A stretch of 64,000 nucleotides of DNA from Salticus scenicus (Eukaryota > Arthropoda > Arachnida > Araneae > Salticidae): positions 103,578,167-103,642,166 of the forward strand of contig OZ005648.1 of NCBI GenBank assembly GCA_963930645.1. The letters run 5' to 3'. Of the stretch, positions 9,707 through 20,928 are shown in pieces (positions within the stretch are counted from its first letter, which is position 1; each line of letters starts with the position of its first letter). Under the pieces are notes generated by a model. The model was not told where the DNA came from and searched no databases. It saw only the letters and a program-made list of their open reading frames with translations. The position numbers and the translations under genes are program-made.

Positions 9707-12700
9707 TTACTCCTCGATAGGCAGCACACACAATCTGGAGATGGATCTTTTGTAAATCCCTTTGGTAGTTTTTATATCTACCAATCTAACTTTATTATCC
9801 TGACCAGGATATAGCTTTATTACACGCCCTAAAAACCACTTGCATGGTGGAAGATTTTCTTCCCTGACTAAAACCATGTCTCCGATTTTTAAATTTTCTT
9901 TATCAATTATCCATTTTCTGCGCTGTTGTAAGTTATTTAAGTAAGAAAGACTCCATCTTTTCCAGATTGCCTGAACTGACTTCGTAATATTTTGCCAAGC
10001 ACTTAGGCGATTTTTCTCAATATTGATTAAAGAGGGTTCAACAACAGCCGTTATTGGCCTTCCAATAAGAAAATGGGCTGGAGTTAAAACCTCCAAATCT
10101 TCAATACTTGAAGTTAGCGGAGTCAGTGGTCTCGAGTTCAAGATCGCTTCCACTTGAGTAACAAGTGTAAGCATTTCTTCAAATGTAAATTTTGAATTAC
10201 CCGCTATCCGTTTAAAATGGTATTTAAACGCTTTGATATTTGCTTCCCATAGACCACCCCAATTTGGACTCCTTGGAGGAATAAAAACCCATTCTATTTT
10301 TTCCGCTGCAAAAAATTTGAATAAGGATTCTTCCTTATCTCTTACCAGTTTATACAAGGCATTTAGTTCCCTGTTGACGCCTACCATATTGGTCCCATTA
10401 TCCGAAAATATTTTATGACACTTGCCCCTTCTCGAAATAAATCTTTTTAACGCAGCTATCAGAGCTTGTGAAGTTAAATCACTGATAAGTTCAAGATGTA
10501 TAGCCTTTGTTACTAGACAAATGAAAATACAAACATAAATTTTGATTTCTGGACCTTTCTTTCCATATTTATTTTTGATTAAAAAGGGTCCAGACAAATC
10601 TACCCCAGTTGAATTAAATGTTTTATCTGGCGTTATTCTTTGTTTTGGCAAGTTTCCCATTTTTTGTACACATACTTTCGGATTTGCTTTAAAACAGACT
10701 AAACATCTGTGCACAATTTTTTTACAAAGATTTCTCCCATGAATGGGCCAATATTTTTGCCTAACCTGAAACAGAAGATGTTGGGGACCAATATGAAAAT
10801 ATTTTTCATGATAATATTTTACAATTAATTCCGTTAATTTATTTTTTGAAGGAAGTACATAAGGATGCTTAATCGAATAAGATAACTGCGAATTTTGCAG
10901 TCTCCCCCCTACCCTTATTAAACCATTGTCATCCAAAAATGGTGATAAATTAAAAATTTTACTTTTATGCGATACATTACCGCCACTTTTCAAGGCAGAT
11001 ATTTCAGTATGAAATTCCTCCTCCTGCAGCTGTTTCAGTAGGAAGTCTTCTGCCTTTGTCAGCTCTTCAGGCATCAGCGGTCCTTTCTTCTTTTCTAAAG
11101 GATTTCTTAGATTGTGAAGAAACCTGAAAAGAAAACTACATATACGTAATATTTTTAAAAATCTATTACTACGATTTATCAGATAGTTCAAAATAGTAAA
11201 GTCGTTTTTCAAATTTAGAGTCACTGCATTTTCAGATTTTAATTCAGGAGTGTAGTCTTCCTCATTTAGTTCTGAAAAGTCAATAAAAGATTGTTTGTTT
11301 TTCGGAAATTCAGGATCTTTCAGAAATTCAGCACCTGTCCACCATGTGGCGCTGGTTGTTAGGCTTTCAGCAGTCATCCCTCGGGACAACAGGTCAGCAG
11401 GATTTTCTTTACTTGCACAATGGAACCAAGAGTTAGGGTTTGTCAGGCTGGCAATTTCTTGAACACGGTTGGCGACAAACTGCTTCCATCGGGTTTTAGT
11501 ACCCTTTATCCAGAAAAGCACTATCTGCGAATCAGTCCAGTGATATTCAACAGAAGGTCTTTTAAGGTTTACAGTATTTTTCACTTTGGTGATCAGACGA
11601 GCTGCGACCAGGGCACCCAATAATTCAAGGCGAGGTAGTGTAACACCGCTGAGGGGAGCTACACGGCTCTTGGAAGTCAAAAGTTTTACTGAAATACCAT
11701 TTTTTGATTTTGTTCGTACATAAATGGCAGCGCCATATGCTTTTTTGCTAGCATCGCAAAAACTATGTAATTCAACTACATCTTCTGGGGAAGTGGCATC
11801 AAGGACGAATCTAGGGACTTCAAGCTCTTTTAACAAGGGTAATTCCGAACACCATTTCATCCACTCTTTTTCGATATTTGGTGATAATGATTCATCCCAT
11901 TTGGTTTTAGTTGTCCAGATATCTTGAATGATAATTTTTGCCCTGACAGTGAATGGAGAAATTAACCCTAAGGGGTCGAAAATTCTCCCTACGGCTTGAA
12001 GAATGGTACGTTTTGTAATTTTATTTATGGATATAAAGTTCAACAAACTCTTGATATCTACAATCAAATTATCTTTATTAGTATCCCAAGATAGTCCCAA
12101 GATCTTTGTCTGATTTATACCTAAGCTGATGGTAGATTCTACAGGGTATGTATCAAATTTTTCGCTTTTCCACTGCTCTGTTAATTCGGTATCGTTACTT
12201 ATCCATTTTCTAAGGGACATTCCTGCGGCTTCCATAATATATTTTGCACTTCGTGATAATTCAAGTGCTTCGTTAAAATCATTACCTCCAGAAATTAAGT
12301 CGTCTACGTAAAAACATTTATCTAAAAGTCGAACAGTAGCGGGAAATTCTTCTCTATACTTCTCAATGTGATGTCTAATAGTAGCAGCGAGTAAGAATGG
12401 ACTTGAACACACCCCAAAATTAACTCGATTGAAACGATAAATCTGTAATTTGGGTTTTTTATGTGCATGCGGTTCTTCATCACTCCAGAAAAAACGAACA
12501 GCGTCTTTATGTTCATCAGCGAGACAGATTTGTAGAAAGGCTTGTTTAATATCAGAACAAAATGCTATTTTGTTTAATCTAAAATTAATTAAAACATCCA
12601 AAAGATTCGGATTTAAATTTATCCCCTGCCATAGGCAATCATTCAGTGACAGCTGATTATTTTGATGACTCCCTGCATCAAATACGATTCTTGTTTTGGA

Positions 12701-14947
12701 TGTTAAGCGACCTTCCTTTCTTACTGCCTGATGAGGCAAATAATAAATAGGTTTGTTTAAATTATTTTCTGCTGTACTGGGTTCAACTATTTCTATTATT
12801 TTTTGATTTACGTAATCACGAATAATCTCTCTATACTGTTCATATAATTCTCTATCATATTTAAAACGTCTCCATAAACTTAAAAATCGTTGTTTCGCTA
12901 ACGTGTAATTATCGGAAAGTTCATTATAGGGTCTTCTAAAAGGCAAGTGTACAACGTAGCGTTTGTTTTTAAACTGAATCGTTTCATTAAAAATTTCTAT
13001 AGCTTTATCACTTTCTTTTTGAATTGGATCGTCTCTTATTCCAATGCTTTCTAGATCGAAAAAGAGTTTAAGAGTGCTACTAAGGGAATCGTCTGACAAA
13101 ACGAAACACTGTTTCGAATTATTCAGTTCTGTTTCTTCAACCTTTCCACACGCTAGCCATCCAAATTCGGTTTCCTTAAAAAACAAATCGTCATTTATTT
13201 TATAAGTATTATCCTTTAAAACTTTGAATAATATATCTGCACTGATTAACGCTTCTATTTCATTCGGTTCAAAAAATGTCTCGTCACTCAATTTCAAAAA
13301 TTCTGGAATTTTTATGTCTGAAATGTTTAATTTATTGCATGGTGTAAGCCCAGTTATTTTATCTACAATCAAAAATTCTACTGGTTCACTAAAAGAACAA
13401 TCTTCATTTGAAATAAAGGTATCTAATTTCCACTTAATATTTTGGGTCAATCCATTCAAACCTGAAACTGGAGTTTTTATTTTTTCTCTTTTAATTCCTA
13501 AACATTCACTCATCTTTTCAGTTAAAACGCACACATTTGAAGCCGAATCCAGAACGCATCTTATTTTTATTCTTTTTTTGTTTTCGCATTGAACATAAAT
13601 ATAAGCTGTCGAAAACAGAATACTTTTTCTATTTTCTTTTAAATATCTGCTATTATTACTCAAAACGGAAGCATTTAATTGCGCAACCCTTTTGTATTCA
13701 TCTGGTAAGTTGGATGAATTTATTCCATCTGCGTCTGGAACCGGGGTTTTGGCGCCAGAAGAAAAACATATTAATCTGTTGTGCTTCATTCCGCAGGTGC
13801 ATTTGAATTTCGATAAGCAATCATTTTTCTTATGGTTTTGCCTAAAACAAACCTCACAAAGCTTGTGAAGGCGTATTATACTTAATCTTTCGTTAATGTT
13901 TAATTTCAAAAATGCATCACATTTATAAATAGGGTGATAAGTATTTTTACAAACGACACAATTTTTGTTTTTATTTTCATGCATTAAAAGAGTTTTAGAT
14001 TTGTTAATAGCCGGAAAGTTTTTGTTAGTATTTTTATTTCCGCTAGTCATATTCGTTCTATTAATAGATAATAAAACTGATTCTCGTTGTTCCAAAAATT
14101 TGATAAATTCTTCAAAGGTGGGAACATTTTTGGATTTATGGGACAACTCAAAATTCTTTCTAGATTCTCTGTCTAACTTTGCTACGAGAATATTTACAAT
14201 GAAAACATCTGATAATTTATTTTGCTCATATTTCAGAACTTTCAAGGCACGCAGATTTTTCTGTATACAATCAATCATATTTCTTATCTCTTTGGGATTT
14301 TCTGTTTGAATTTTCTCAAAATTCAGAATATTTTGTACATGAATATCAACAATTAATCGCTCGTTATCATAGCGATTTTCTAATGCATTATATAATGATT
14401 CAAATGTATCAAAATTACTAACTAGATTTTTAGCATCAGATTTGAGACAAGATCTAAGATAATATAATTTCTGCGACTGATTAATGTGAACATTATTGGT
14501 TATTAAATCATCAAATTGTTCTTTAAAAGAACTGAATTCCTCATATTTTCCTGAAAATTCAGGTAATACTAAAGGAGGAATTTGAGTTTTAATTTCAAAG
14601 TTATCTTGAGATGCATTTTCAGTCGCATTTATTTTTTTATGAGAATCAAATTTCTTATAAGAATTAATAAGAGTATTAATTCTTACCTCTAATTTTTCCA
14701 GACGTTCTTCACATGAGTCAAGATCGTCATCTATGGTCGCTTGTTCAGCATCTTTCAAATCTTGAATTTCGTAGTATTTTTGTCGTAATTCATCGATTTT
14801 TGTTTGTAGCAGTTCTATGTTCTTTAATTTCACTTTTAGTTCCACTACATCTATATCGTAATTTTCGGCATTCGTGCCTTCTACATAGTTTTCAATTCTA
14901 GTTATCTTCCCTTTCAAGGAAGATTTCAATTTATTATTTTTATCCAT
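9707..14947 (-). CDS. gag-pol: BEL/Pao Gag-Pol polyprotein (1746 aa, uninterrupted)
   Basis: This single frame should encode capsid, protease, reverse transcriptase, RNase H and integrase for cytoplasmic particle assembly and re-insertion. Seen in order: a coiled-coil-like N terminus (about 35-100); a DUF1759-type gag region (about 120-290); a Cys/His knuckle zone (C330-C394, with pairs CVVC, CEVC, CTCG); an aspartic protease with DSAS at 467-470; reverse transcriptase with SDIKQAF at about 798 and catalytic YVDD at 880-883; Pao-type RNase H with CDAS (1064), LELL (1107), TDSQ (1138) and NPADLLSRG (1182); an integrase zinc motif (H1380, H1385, C1415, C1418); an integrase core with D1450, D1516 and E1568; and a DUF5641-like C-terminal domain (about 1640-1740). 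All expected catalytic residues are present and no stop or frameshift is visible. The ATG at 14947 is the first codon after the primer-binding site. Length is normal for the family. Processing is presumably by its own protease. Confidence 0.96.
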   Translation of the reverse strand: MDKNNKLKSSLKGKITRIENYVEGTNAENYDIDVVELKVKLKNIELLQTKIDELRQKYYEIQDLKDAEQATIDDDLDSCEERLEKLEVRINTLINSYKKFDSHKKINATENASQDNFEIKTQIPPLVLPEFSGKYEEFSSFKEQFDDLITNNVHINQSQKLYYLRSCLKSDAKNLVSNFDTFESLYNALENRYDNERLIVDIHVQNILNFEKIQTENPKEIRNMIDCIQKNLRALKVLKYEQNKLSDVFIVNILVAKLDRESRKNFELSHKSKNVPTFEEFIKFLEQRESVLLSINRTNMTSGNKNTNKNFPAINKSKTLLMHENKNKNCVVCKNTYHPIYKCDAFLKLNINERLSIIRLHKLCEVCFRQNHKKNDCLSKFKCTCGMKHNRLICFSSGAKTPVPDADGINSSNLPDEYKRVAQLNASVLSNNSRYLKENRKSILFSTAYIYVQCENKKRIKIRCVLDSASNVCVLTEKMSECLGIKREKIKTPVSGLNGLTQNIKWKLDTFISNEDCSFSEPVEFLIVDKITGLTPCNKLNISDIKIPEFLKLSDETFFEPNEIEALISADILFKVLKDNTYKINDDLFFKETEFGWLACGKVEETELNNSKQCFVLSDDSLSSTLKLFFDLESIGIRDDPIQKESDKAIEIFNETIQFKNKRYVVHLPFRRPYNELSDNYTLAKQRFLSLWRRFKYDRELYEQYREIIRDYVNQKIIEIVEPSTAENNLNKPIYYLPHQAVRKEGRLTSKTRIVFDAGSHQNNQLSLNDCLWQGINLNPNLLDVLINFRLNKIAFCSDIKQAFLQICLADEHKDAVRFFWSDEEPHAHKKPKLQIYRFNRVNFGVCSSPFLLAATIRHHIEKYREEFPATVRLLDKCFYVDDLISGGNDFNEALELSRSAKYIMEAAGMSLRKWISNDTELTEQWKSEKFDTYPVESTISLGINQTKILGLSWDTNKDNLIVDIKSLLNFISINKITKRTILQAVGRIFDPLGLISPFTVRAKIIIQDIWTTKTKWDESLSPNIEKEWMKWCSELPLLKELEVPRFVLDATSPEDVVELHSFCDASKKAYGAAIYVRTKSKNGISVKLLTSKSRVAPLSGVTLPRLELLGALVAARLITKVKNTVNLKRPSVEYHWTDSQIVLFWIKGTKTRWKQFVANRVQEIASLTNPNSWFHCASKENPADLLSRGMTAESLTTSATWWTGAEFLKDPEFPKNKQSFIDFSELNEEDYTPELKSENAVTLNLKNDFTILNYLINRSNRFLKILRICSFLFRFLHNLRNPLEKKKGPLMPEELTKAEDFLLKQLQEEEFHTEISALKSGGNVSHKSKIFNLSPFLDDNGLIRVGGRLQNSQLSYSIKHPYVLPSKNKLTELIVKYYHEKYFHIGPQHLLFQVRQKYWPIHGRNLCKKIVHRCLVCFKANPKVCVQKMGNLPKQRITPDKTFNSTGVDLSGPFLIKNKYGKKGPEIKIYVCIFICLVTKAIHLELISDLTSQALIAALKRFISRRGKCHKIFSDNGTNMVGVNRELNALYKLVRDKEESLFKFFAAEKIEWVFIPPRSPNWGGLWEANIKAFKYHFKRIAGNSKFTFEEMLTLVTQVEAILNSRPLTPLTSSIEDLEVLTPAHFLIGRPITAVVEPSLINIEKNRLSAWQNITKSVQAIWKRWSLSYLNNLQQRRKWIIDKENLKIGDMVLVREENLPPCKWFLGRVIKLYPGQDNKVRLVDIKTTKGIYKRSISRLCVLPIEE

Positions 14948-14968
14948 AAGTCGCTTATTACAAGCTCC

Positions 14969-14986
14969 GGTTTCTCGACGGAGCCA
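14969..14986 (-). promoter_or_regulatory. Presumed tRNA primer-binding site of the BEL element
   Basis: Five bases after the 5' LTR the minus strand reads TGGCTCCGTCGAGAAACC, starting with the TGG expected to pair with a tRNA 3'-CCA end. I cannot name the primer tRNA. Confidence 0.6.
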
Positions 14987-14991
14987 CTTTT

Positions 14992-15235
14992 TGTAGGAAC
15001 TTAACTACAAATAACTAATTTTCGACGGACCATCTTCGTTGTTTTAATATTTTTAATTTGTACGATCACATACATCAAGTATTTACACTATTTACAACGA
15101 AGAATAATAGGTAGCACATAAAATAATAATTGTGGGCGTCAATAAATTTAAAGTTCTTTGCCCACGTCCATTGTACTTGGCTTCTCATAGCCTTCTGCCG
15201 GTGATCCGCGACGGGGTGGCGCGCATGCGTCAACA
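14992..15235 (-). repeat. BEL/Pao 5' LTR
   Basis: This is the promoter-side LTR for the minus-strand gag-pol frame. It is 244 bp with TG...CA ends and is followed by the right duplication acaat at 15236-15240. Confidence 0.96.
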
Positions 15236-17728
15236 ACAATATTCATATATAAACATTTCCATACAGTAATGTATATAAACATATTGATTAAAGAAGATTT
15301 GTTGATATTATATAATTATTCTTCTATCTGTATAGTATATTAACACAAATATATTTTGTAAATTTCGCAGCATCGAAAAACAGCAACATAGCTTCCATAT
15401 CAAGGCTTAATGTAAATAGGACGTAAGCGTACTGTAGCTAGTGTTGAAATTTGAAAAAAAAAGAAAAGAAAAAAAGAATAACAGTGGGCTAAAAATACGC
15501 CGGAATAAATTAAAATGTTGTTTATTCTGGTTTTAGTCAGGTGATATCACTCATGCTAAATAGCTGGATCCGCCCTCTCTTAAGGTCAGGTTCAGCTCAT
15601 CATAAAAATATTGTTTTTAATATCTGCCGCACCAAAATGTTCAAAACACAAATGCCAATTTTCATATATTTTGAAATCTTCCCGTTTCAACTTTAAAAGC
15701 ATTTAGATTAATTTATTTTATTTTGAATTTTTAAATTTAGACGTTTAAAGTCTTTTAAATGAAATTTCAGGATTCTGTAAGATCAATATCTATATATTTG
15801 AAAGTAATAAGACAATTCCTTTCTTTTAAATTTTTATTCCATAATAACTGTGACTTTGATTTCGTGATTAGAAAATTGAAAATAAATACTATTGAGCTAT
15901 GTTCCAATAATAGATCTTATAAACTTAAAAAAAAAAAAAAAATAATAATAAAGCAATTTTTCACTATTTGATTCTGTATTAAAAAACTTTTAATAGAAAT
16001 TTGATATTTTATTATGTTACATTATGGGATAAATTTTAAATAACACAAAGCTTACAAACGGTACAGTAACCAAATGGAAATATGTCAAAACAAAATTTAA
16101 ACAGAAAATTTATGGTAAAAAATCTTTTTAAAATTATTAAATATTCATAATAATAATAAAAAAACGATTGTCGAATGCATAATTGCTGTTTCATGCAATC
16201 AGTTTCGCTGTAGCGTGTTTTCTAAAACATGATAGGTGGTGATAGATAACTAGTGGTGTACGTACTCCTGAATATTGAAATGCGAAAAAAATGTAACAGG
16301 GTTAAAATAGAATTTTAGCAGCGAAAAAACTAGAAAAAGATATTTAATAGTTATGAAGAAAGTCTTAACATATTAGGGTCGGATGTATTCCTCCCTTGTA
16401 CCGTAAGCCACGCCTTTTCACAAATTTTCTAAAACTTTATAATTCAAAACAAAATAATTTTGCATATTTGTAATTCATTCATTTAAGTTTTGTCTTCAAT
16501 AATCGATGTAGTAAATACCATTGTGATTTGTGCATACCAGCGTCACATATAGAATCAAATAGGAATATGCAAATAAGTGTTTTTTTTAAATAGTGTTTCA
16601 GCGAATCAGAGGCGGAGCTTCTTTTCTTTTGAAATTCTTTCACAATCCCTCGCCTACATTGTGATAACTTTACAAAAGTATGCCAATTTGTATAATAAAC
16701 ATCGAAATATTGCTTAGGAAACAATAAAAATAACATAAAGGTAAATTAAAATAGTTTTCCGTCAAATTATATACAAACATTTACTTATAGAAGATACAGA
16801 TTGTAACAAGTGACGGCCCCCTAACCGGAATAAAAAGTGAAATATCACTGTAACTCAAAAAATAATGTTAGGAACGAGCTGTAAATTTGGAAACCCATGT
16901 TTTTGATGATGCCCGTTCTTTTCGGCCTAAAATTAACATAGGTCATAATTCATAATTTTTTCAAATATGAATTTATTAATAATTTTCATAATTCAAAAAA
17001 TGTTTTTTTAGCAAAAATTTTCATGGAATATGTTTGGGTCACTTCATTCTAACGAATAAAAAAAACAGAATTTAAATATCATAATTATTTCGGAAGATAT
17101 GTATTTAATGTTTGTCACATTCATTTAACATTAGCACCCCCAAACTTTGACAGCTTATAACTCTATGAAAAATTGAGCGAAATATAGAAACTATACCATT
17201 TTCCGTGATGATTTGATCCAAAGAATTCAAATAAGTTATAAAAAATGGGGGTTACCATTGAAAAAAATGAAGTTGATCTCAGTTTTAATATGTAGACGAC
17301 CCCCTAAGTAAAATCTAACTATAACATTATAAACTAGACGTTATTACAAACTGATTGGTACCAGTCGCATGTTTCTACGATAATTTACGGCAAAATTAGA
17401 TGGGGGGGTGGCGTTTTTTTTTTTGGGTGACTGTACTGAAGTATATACATATCCAAAAAAACTGAATTTAGGATAATAAAGGTACTATTTTTTATTTATT
17501 TTTATAAATCTTTTTTTCTTGAAATATTTCCGCAATGAAACAGTAAAATTTTGTCAATTTCTTGTAGGATCTAAATTTTACTTTTCTACATTTAACGATA
17601 ACACCCTAACACATTTTTGATTATATCTCTATGAATACTAAAAATAAAGTATACAAATAGTATACTTTTCCGCACTGTCAGACTCTCAGAAATTCGAATA
17701 TGAAGTCAATATTAAGTGTTGCTAATAA

Positions 17729-17867
17729 CAGGGATGGAACACGGGCGCAGAATTTATACCACTATCAATGTATGAAAATTTTCTACTTCTTAAATCGACG
17801 ATATTACAGGTAGAGAAATTTCTTAAATGGATTCCGGTATGAATTCTGCGCCCGTGTTCCATCCCTG
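17729..17867. mobile_element. 139-bp fold-back MITE (CAGGGATGG family), copy 2
   Basis: Ends CAGGGATGG and CCATCCCTG, with flanking taataa on both sides. It was inserted in element C next to the LTR element. Length is identical to the other three copies. Confidence 0.85.
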
Positions 17868-17916
17868 TAATAAAAAAAAATCAAAGTTGGCGCTCTTTTC
17901 AATATGCAGATAACCC

Positions 17917-18534
17917 TGTGGAGAATTTAACTTCTCCATGCTAATTTAACTTTAACTCGAATGCTGAAGCTTGCTTAATTACTTAATAAAGTTATGAAAT
18001 AACACAAAGTCAGATTTAACAAGATGAATGAGCTTTATTAAGAGCTTAACTAAAAAGGGTGGGCGCTGGACTTTAACTACATAAAATATCTTTATAACTT
18101 TCAATGGGCAGCCTCCTTAAACATTTTTCCCTTACTTCATTAATCACAATTAATTTTAACTACTATATTTATTCCATTAACTCCCTTTAACTATTAAGGG
18201 CAAGCAATCTTTCGATTAGCAGGCGGATTCCCGGACTCTGCTATCTACTCGACTTATATCCAACTAGCTTTTACTCCAACTCACTCCGACTAACACCAAC
18301 TCCAACTAACTCCCATCATCCTCTCTCCAACTGACCTCTAAAAGCAATCCTCCTTCTACTTTTATACTATTCGCTTTCCAAACTACTTTATGAAATTAAC
18401 ATATCACAATTTACAATTTTATCTTAGGGTTGGAACTAACTCTATTACTTAAATCGAATCTTACAACCTTCGTATTCATGTGTTACGCATCAAGTGCGAG
18501 TTTTAATTGTAGCATTACTTTGCTATACCTTACA
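17917..18534 (-). repeat. 3' LTR of the gag-only element
   Basis: On the plus strand it starts TGTGGAGAATTTAAC and ends ATACCTTACA. Its partner at 21501-22122 is 4 bp longer. Confidence 0.92.
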
Positions 18535-18550
18535 GTTCCTCCCCCGAAAA
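18535..18550 (-). promoter_or_regulatory. Polypurine tract of the gag-only LTR element
   Basis: The minus strand reads TTTTCGGGGGAGGAAC immediately before the 3' LTR, the expected plus-strand primer position. Confidence 0.75.
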
Positions 18551-20176
18551 AAAAATTTTTACGTAAAAACCCCAACGGGTTTTTACCCGTGAAATTTTTA
18601 AAGTGATTGCAATACTATGCAAAGAAAAGTTAGCTGCAGTGACTTTCTGCTAAAATTCAACTACATAATACTTTAGAAAAAGGAAAAAAAAAAAGAGGGG
18701 GGAAACTTAAATTTACTTAGACTGCCCAAGAATAATTATTGCTTGTAAAATATAATAAGGGAAAAAAAAAGTAAGAAGGCCGAGCTTAAAACTGCCCACT
18801 CAAGATAGATTTATGATAAAAATACTTTTTTTTAAGCTCATCTGAGATGGTTTACGGCAGAAACTCCATGCCCTAACTTAGTTTAAACTTATTTTAAGTC
18901 CAGCGTAATTACAGCGGGGAAATACATTCATCTTTCCGTAAAACAAATGGAAAGGAAAAAATTGTATGAATTTAAAAAAATGTAGTACAAATGGGATCGC
19001 CTAAACAGAACGTGCGATCAGTCAGCATTCAATATAGCTTGTGTAAAATGATTCTGTAAAGAAAGTCTTTATTTCAGTTGTTCATAAAAAAAAAATCAGT
19101 TTTTATCAGATTTTATCTTGAAAATGTCAATCCAGACTGCTGGCAGACTTCCAAAAAGTTTTTTCGACTTCATGTGAAAAGTAACAATCTTTAAGAAACC
19201 AGCCTGGATTCAGATTTAACCTCTGTACTCCGGGTTTAGAGTCAGGATAGCAACTGGACCTCAGATTTTCTAGAATTAAAACCTTTTTTAAACGTATATA
19301 TCAAAAATAGACGTGAACTACACTTTTATATAAGTAAATGACATAATTTTAGACATAAGCAATATTTTAGCTAGCTGTTTGCATAAGGGAAAAACAAAAA
19401 TGTTAGTGGATTAATAAGGTTAATCGTTAAACGCGAAATTTACATGCAAAAATAGCTTTAAAAAAGAATTCTTTTAACCCCAAACGCATATATACATACA
19501 TTGACTTTTAGTGAAAAATACAAAAGTTACAATAAGAAAATTCATTTTATACACTTTATACAACATTTAGAAAACATATTTAAGGATACAAAATGTTCAC
19601 AACTGCAGTTGATCGCTGAGAAATAAAAAAGATTTACGTACATGCATTTTACATTACATTTACAAAACTATAGAGAAAAAGGTTTATACACTTATAAAAT
19701 TTCATTTGATACAATATAAGACAGTTGAGAAATATATGTAATGAATATATACAAATTGTTAAAAAAAATTTTCAAAACTGCCGTCGTTGCCTAGAAAATA
19801 CAAGCATTAGAGTATATACATTACATCATGTCAAAAACTGGAGAGAAAATTTATATACAAAAAGGTAAGAAAATTTATCGTACGAATCGCTGCAGGTGAT
19901 GGCTAAAACAGAAGGCATTTAAGTACAGATATATAGATCATTCACAAAACTAAAGAGGGGGGAAATTTATATAAAATGTTCAAAAAAGGTTTTTTACCAA
20001 GCACTGCTGGTGTTGGCTGAAATAAAACATTAGAGTACATACGTATCATAAGTTACATACATGCATAGATTATATAACAGAACAAAAATTTATGACCTGT
20101 AAATAATACATGAATTTTCGAGAGATGAAAGTTCATGCCATACGTTTAAATTTTGCATTTTTAAACTTTAAAAAGT
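18551..20176 (-). other. Non-coding interior of the gag-only LTR element
   Basis: No pol domain or long frame is seen on either strand. The region is A/T-rich, and the short ATACA-rich phrases between about 19490 and 20080 recur loosely, suggesting old internal repetition. Confidence 0.6.
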
Positions 20177-20905
20177 TCATGCAGCAAGTTTAAATTTAGA
20201 TTTGTGATTTTTTAGAAAATTCAAGGCTTTTAGTTCATAGTTAAAGGTCCAAATGAAAGTCCATAAGTTTTTACTACATGTCGTAGACTTTATCACTGGT
20301 CTGATAACCCAATACTTGAAAAAAACTAAAATAATGAACGATACGACCTGACAAATTGAGTCCTTGATATCAGCAAAAGAGATGCAGGTCAGACTGGCCT
20401 GTAGAGTTGCAGCGTTGGTGGCTTGCAGATTTAGGTGAGACGCTGCAGGATCGCTGGTGTCCTGAGGAGGGTTCGAACATGGTGCCTGGTCACTCTCAGG
20501 AGGGGGTTTCACACCCAGAGCCTTTTCACTGTTCGGAGGAGGGTTTAAACTCTGAATCTGGTTCTTGTGGTGAGGGGGTTTCGGGCCCGTCACCTTATCA
20601 CTGCCCATAGTTATCACAGAGGACTGCGTTCGCTCCGTGCTTTTAAATTCAGGGCTGCTAGAGTTTCTAGAGACTTCACCATAGGTTACATGGCCTTTTG
20701 AAATTACCTTTTTCAAACTAACATCTTTTTCGTTCACTTTAAGCGGCATGTCATTTTGACAATTTAAGTGCAATTTCTCAATAGAAACAACCGATTCTGG
20801 CGGCTGTATAGATCCGAAACTGTCCTCTAAAGGCGAGTTACCAAGATTAACCGCATCATTTATTGCTTTTATATTTTCGCTGAGTTTAACAGTGTCCGCA
20901 GCCAC
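20177..20905 (-). pseudogene. Second half of the gag-like frame (proline-rich, hydrophobic tail)
   Basis: The 242-codon frame opens with a GTG and is continuous upstream into the region overlapping the end of the previous frame. The upstream extension looks like the true continuation of the protein, so the two frames were probably one. Residues about 105-148 carry repeated proline-rich phrases (PKPP, NPPP, KPPP, NPPQ). Residues about 186-201 form a strongly hydrophobic stretch (VVSFIILVFFKYWVI), odd for a Gag and possibly random. No zinc knuckle or protease is seen. Function is unknown. Confidence 0.5.
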
Positions 20906-20928
20906 AGTAATTTTAATAGGATTTTCTT

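Larger units (their letters stand above)
9197..15235 (-). mobile_element. Complete BEL/Pao LTR retrotransposon, 6039 bp, minus strand
   Basis: Two 244-bp LTRs (9197-9440, 14992-15235) enclose a single gag-pol frame, with a 5-bp duplication acaat. The LTRs begin TG and end CA on both strands and differ only at one base (g at 9302, a at 15097), pointing to a very recent insertion. The leader between 5' LTR and ATG is 44 bp and holds the presumed primer-binding site. The 3' region between stop and 3' LTR is 266 bp. No envelope-like frame follows pol, so this is an intracellular retrotransposon and not an errantivirus-like form. The target was element A; copy B shows the empty site. Confidence 0.97.
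7308..17433. mobile_element. Long-TIR element A (TA-flanked), interrupted by BEL/Pao
   Basis: Termini are CAGTCACCCC + A run + CGCCACCCCCC and the inverse GGGGGTGGCG + T run + GGGTGACTG, with flanking TA at 7306-7307 and 17434-17435. The inverted ends are alignable for at least 230 bp. Without BEL (6039 bp plus 5-bp duplication) it is 4082 bp, against 4055 bp for copy B at 42077, to which it is collinear and similar at the level of a few per cent differences. Shared internal features are a nested 471/457-bp fold-back MITE and a hairpin GTGTCAGCCA-TCGG-TGGCTGACAC. No transposase is recognised. The TA flank and CAGT ends suggest a Tc1/mariner-type mechanism supplied in trans. Confidence 0.85.
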
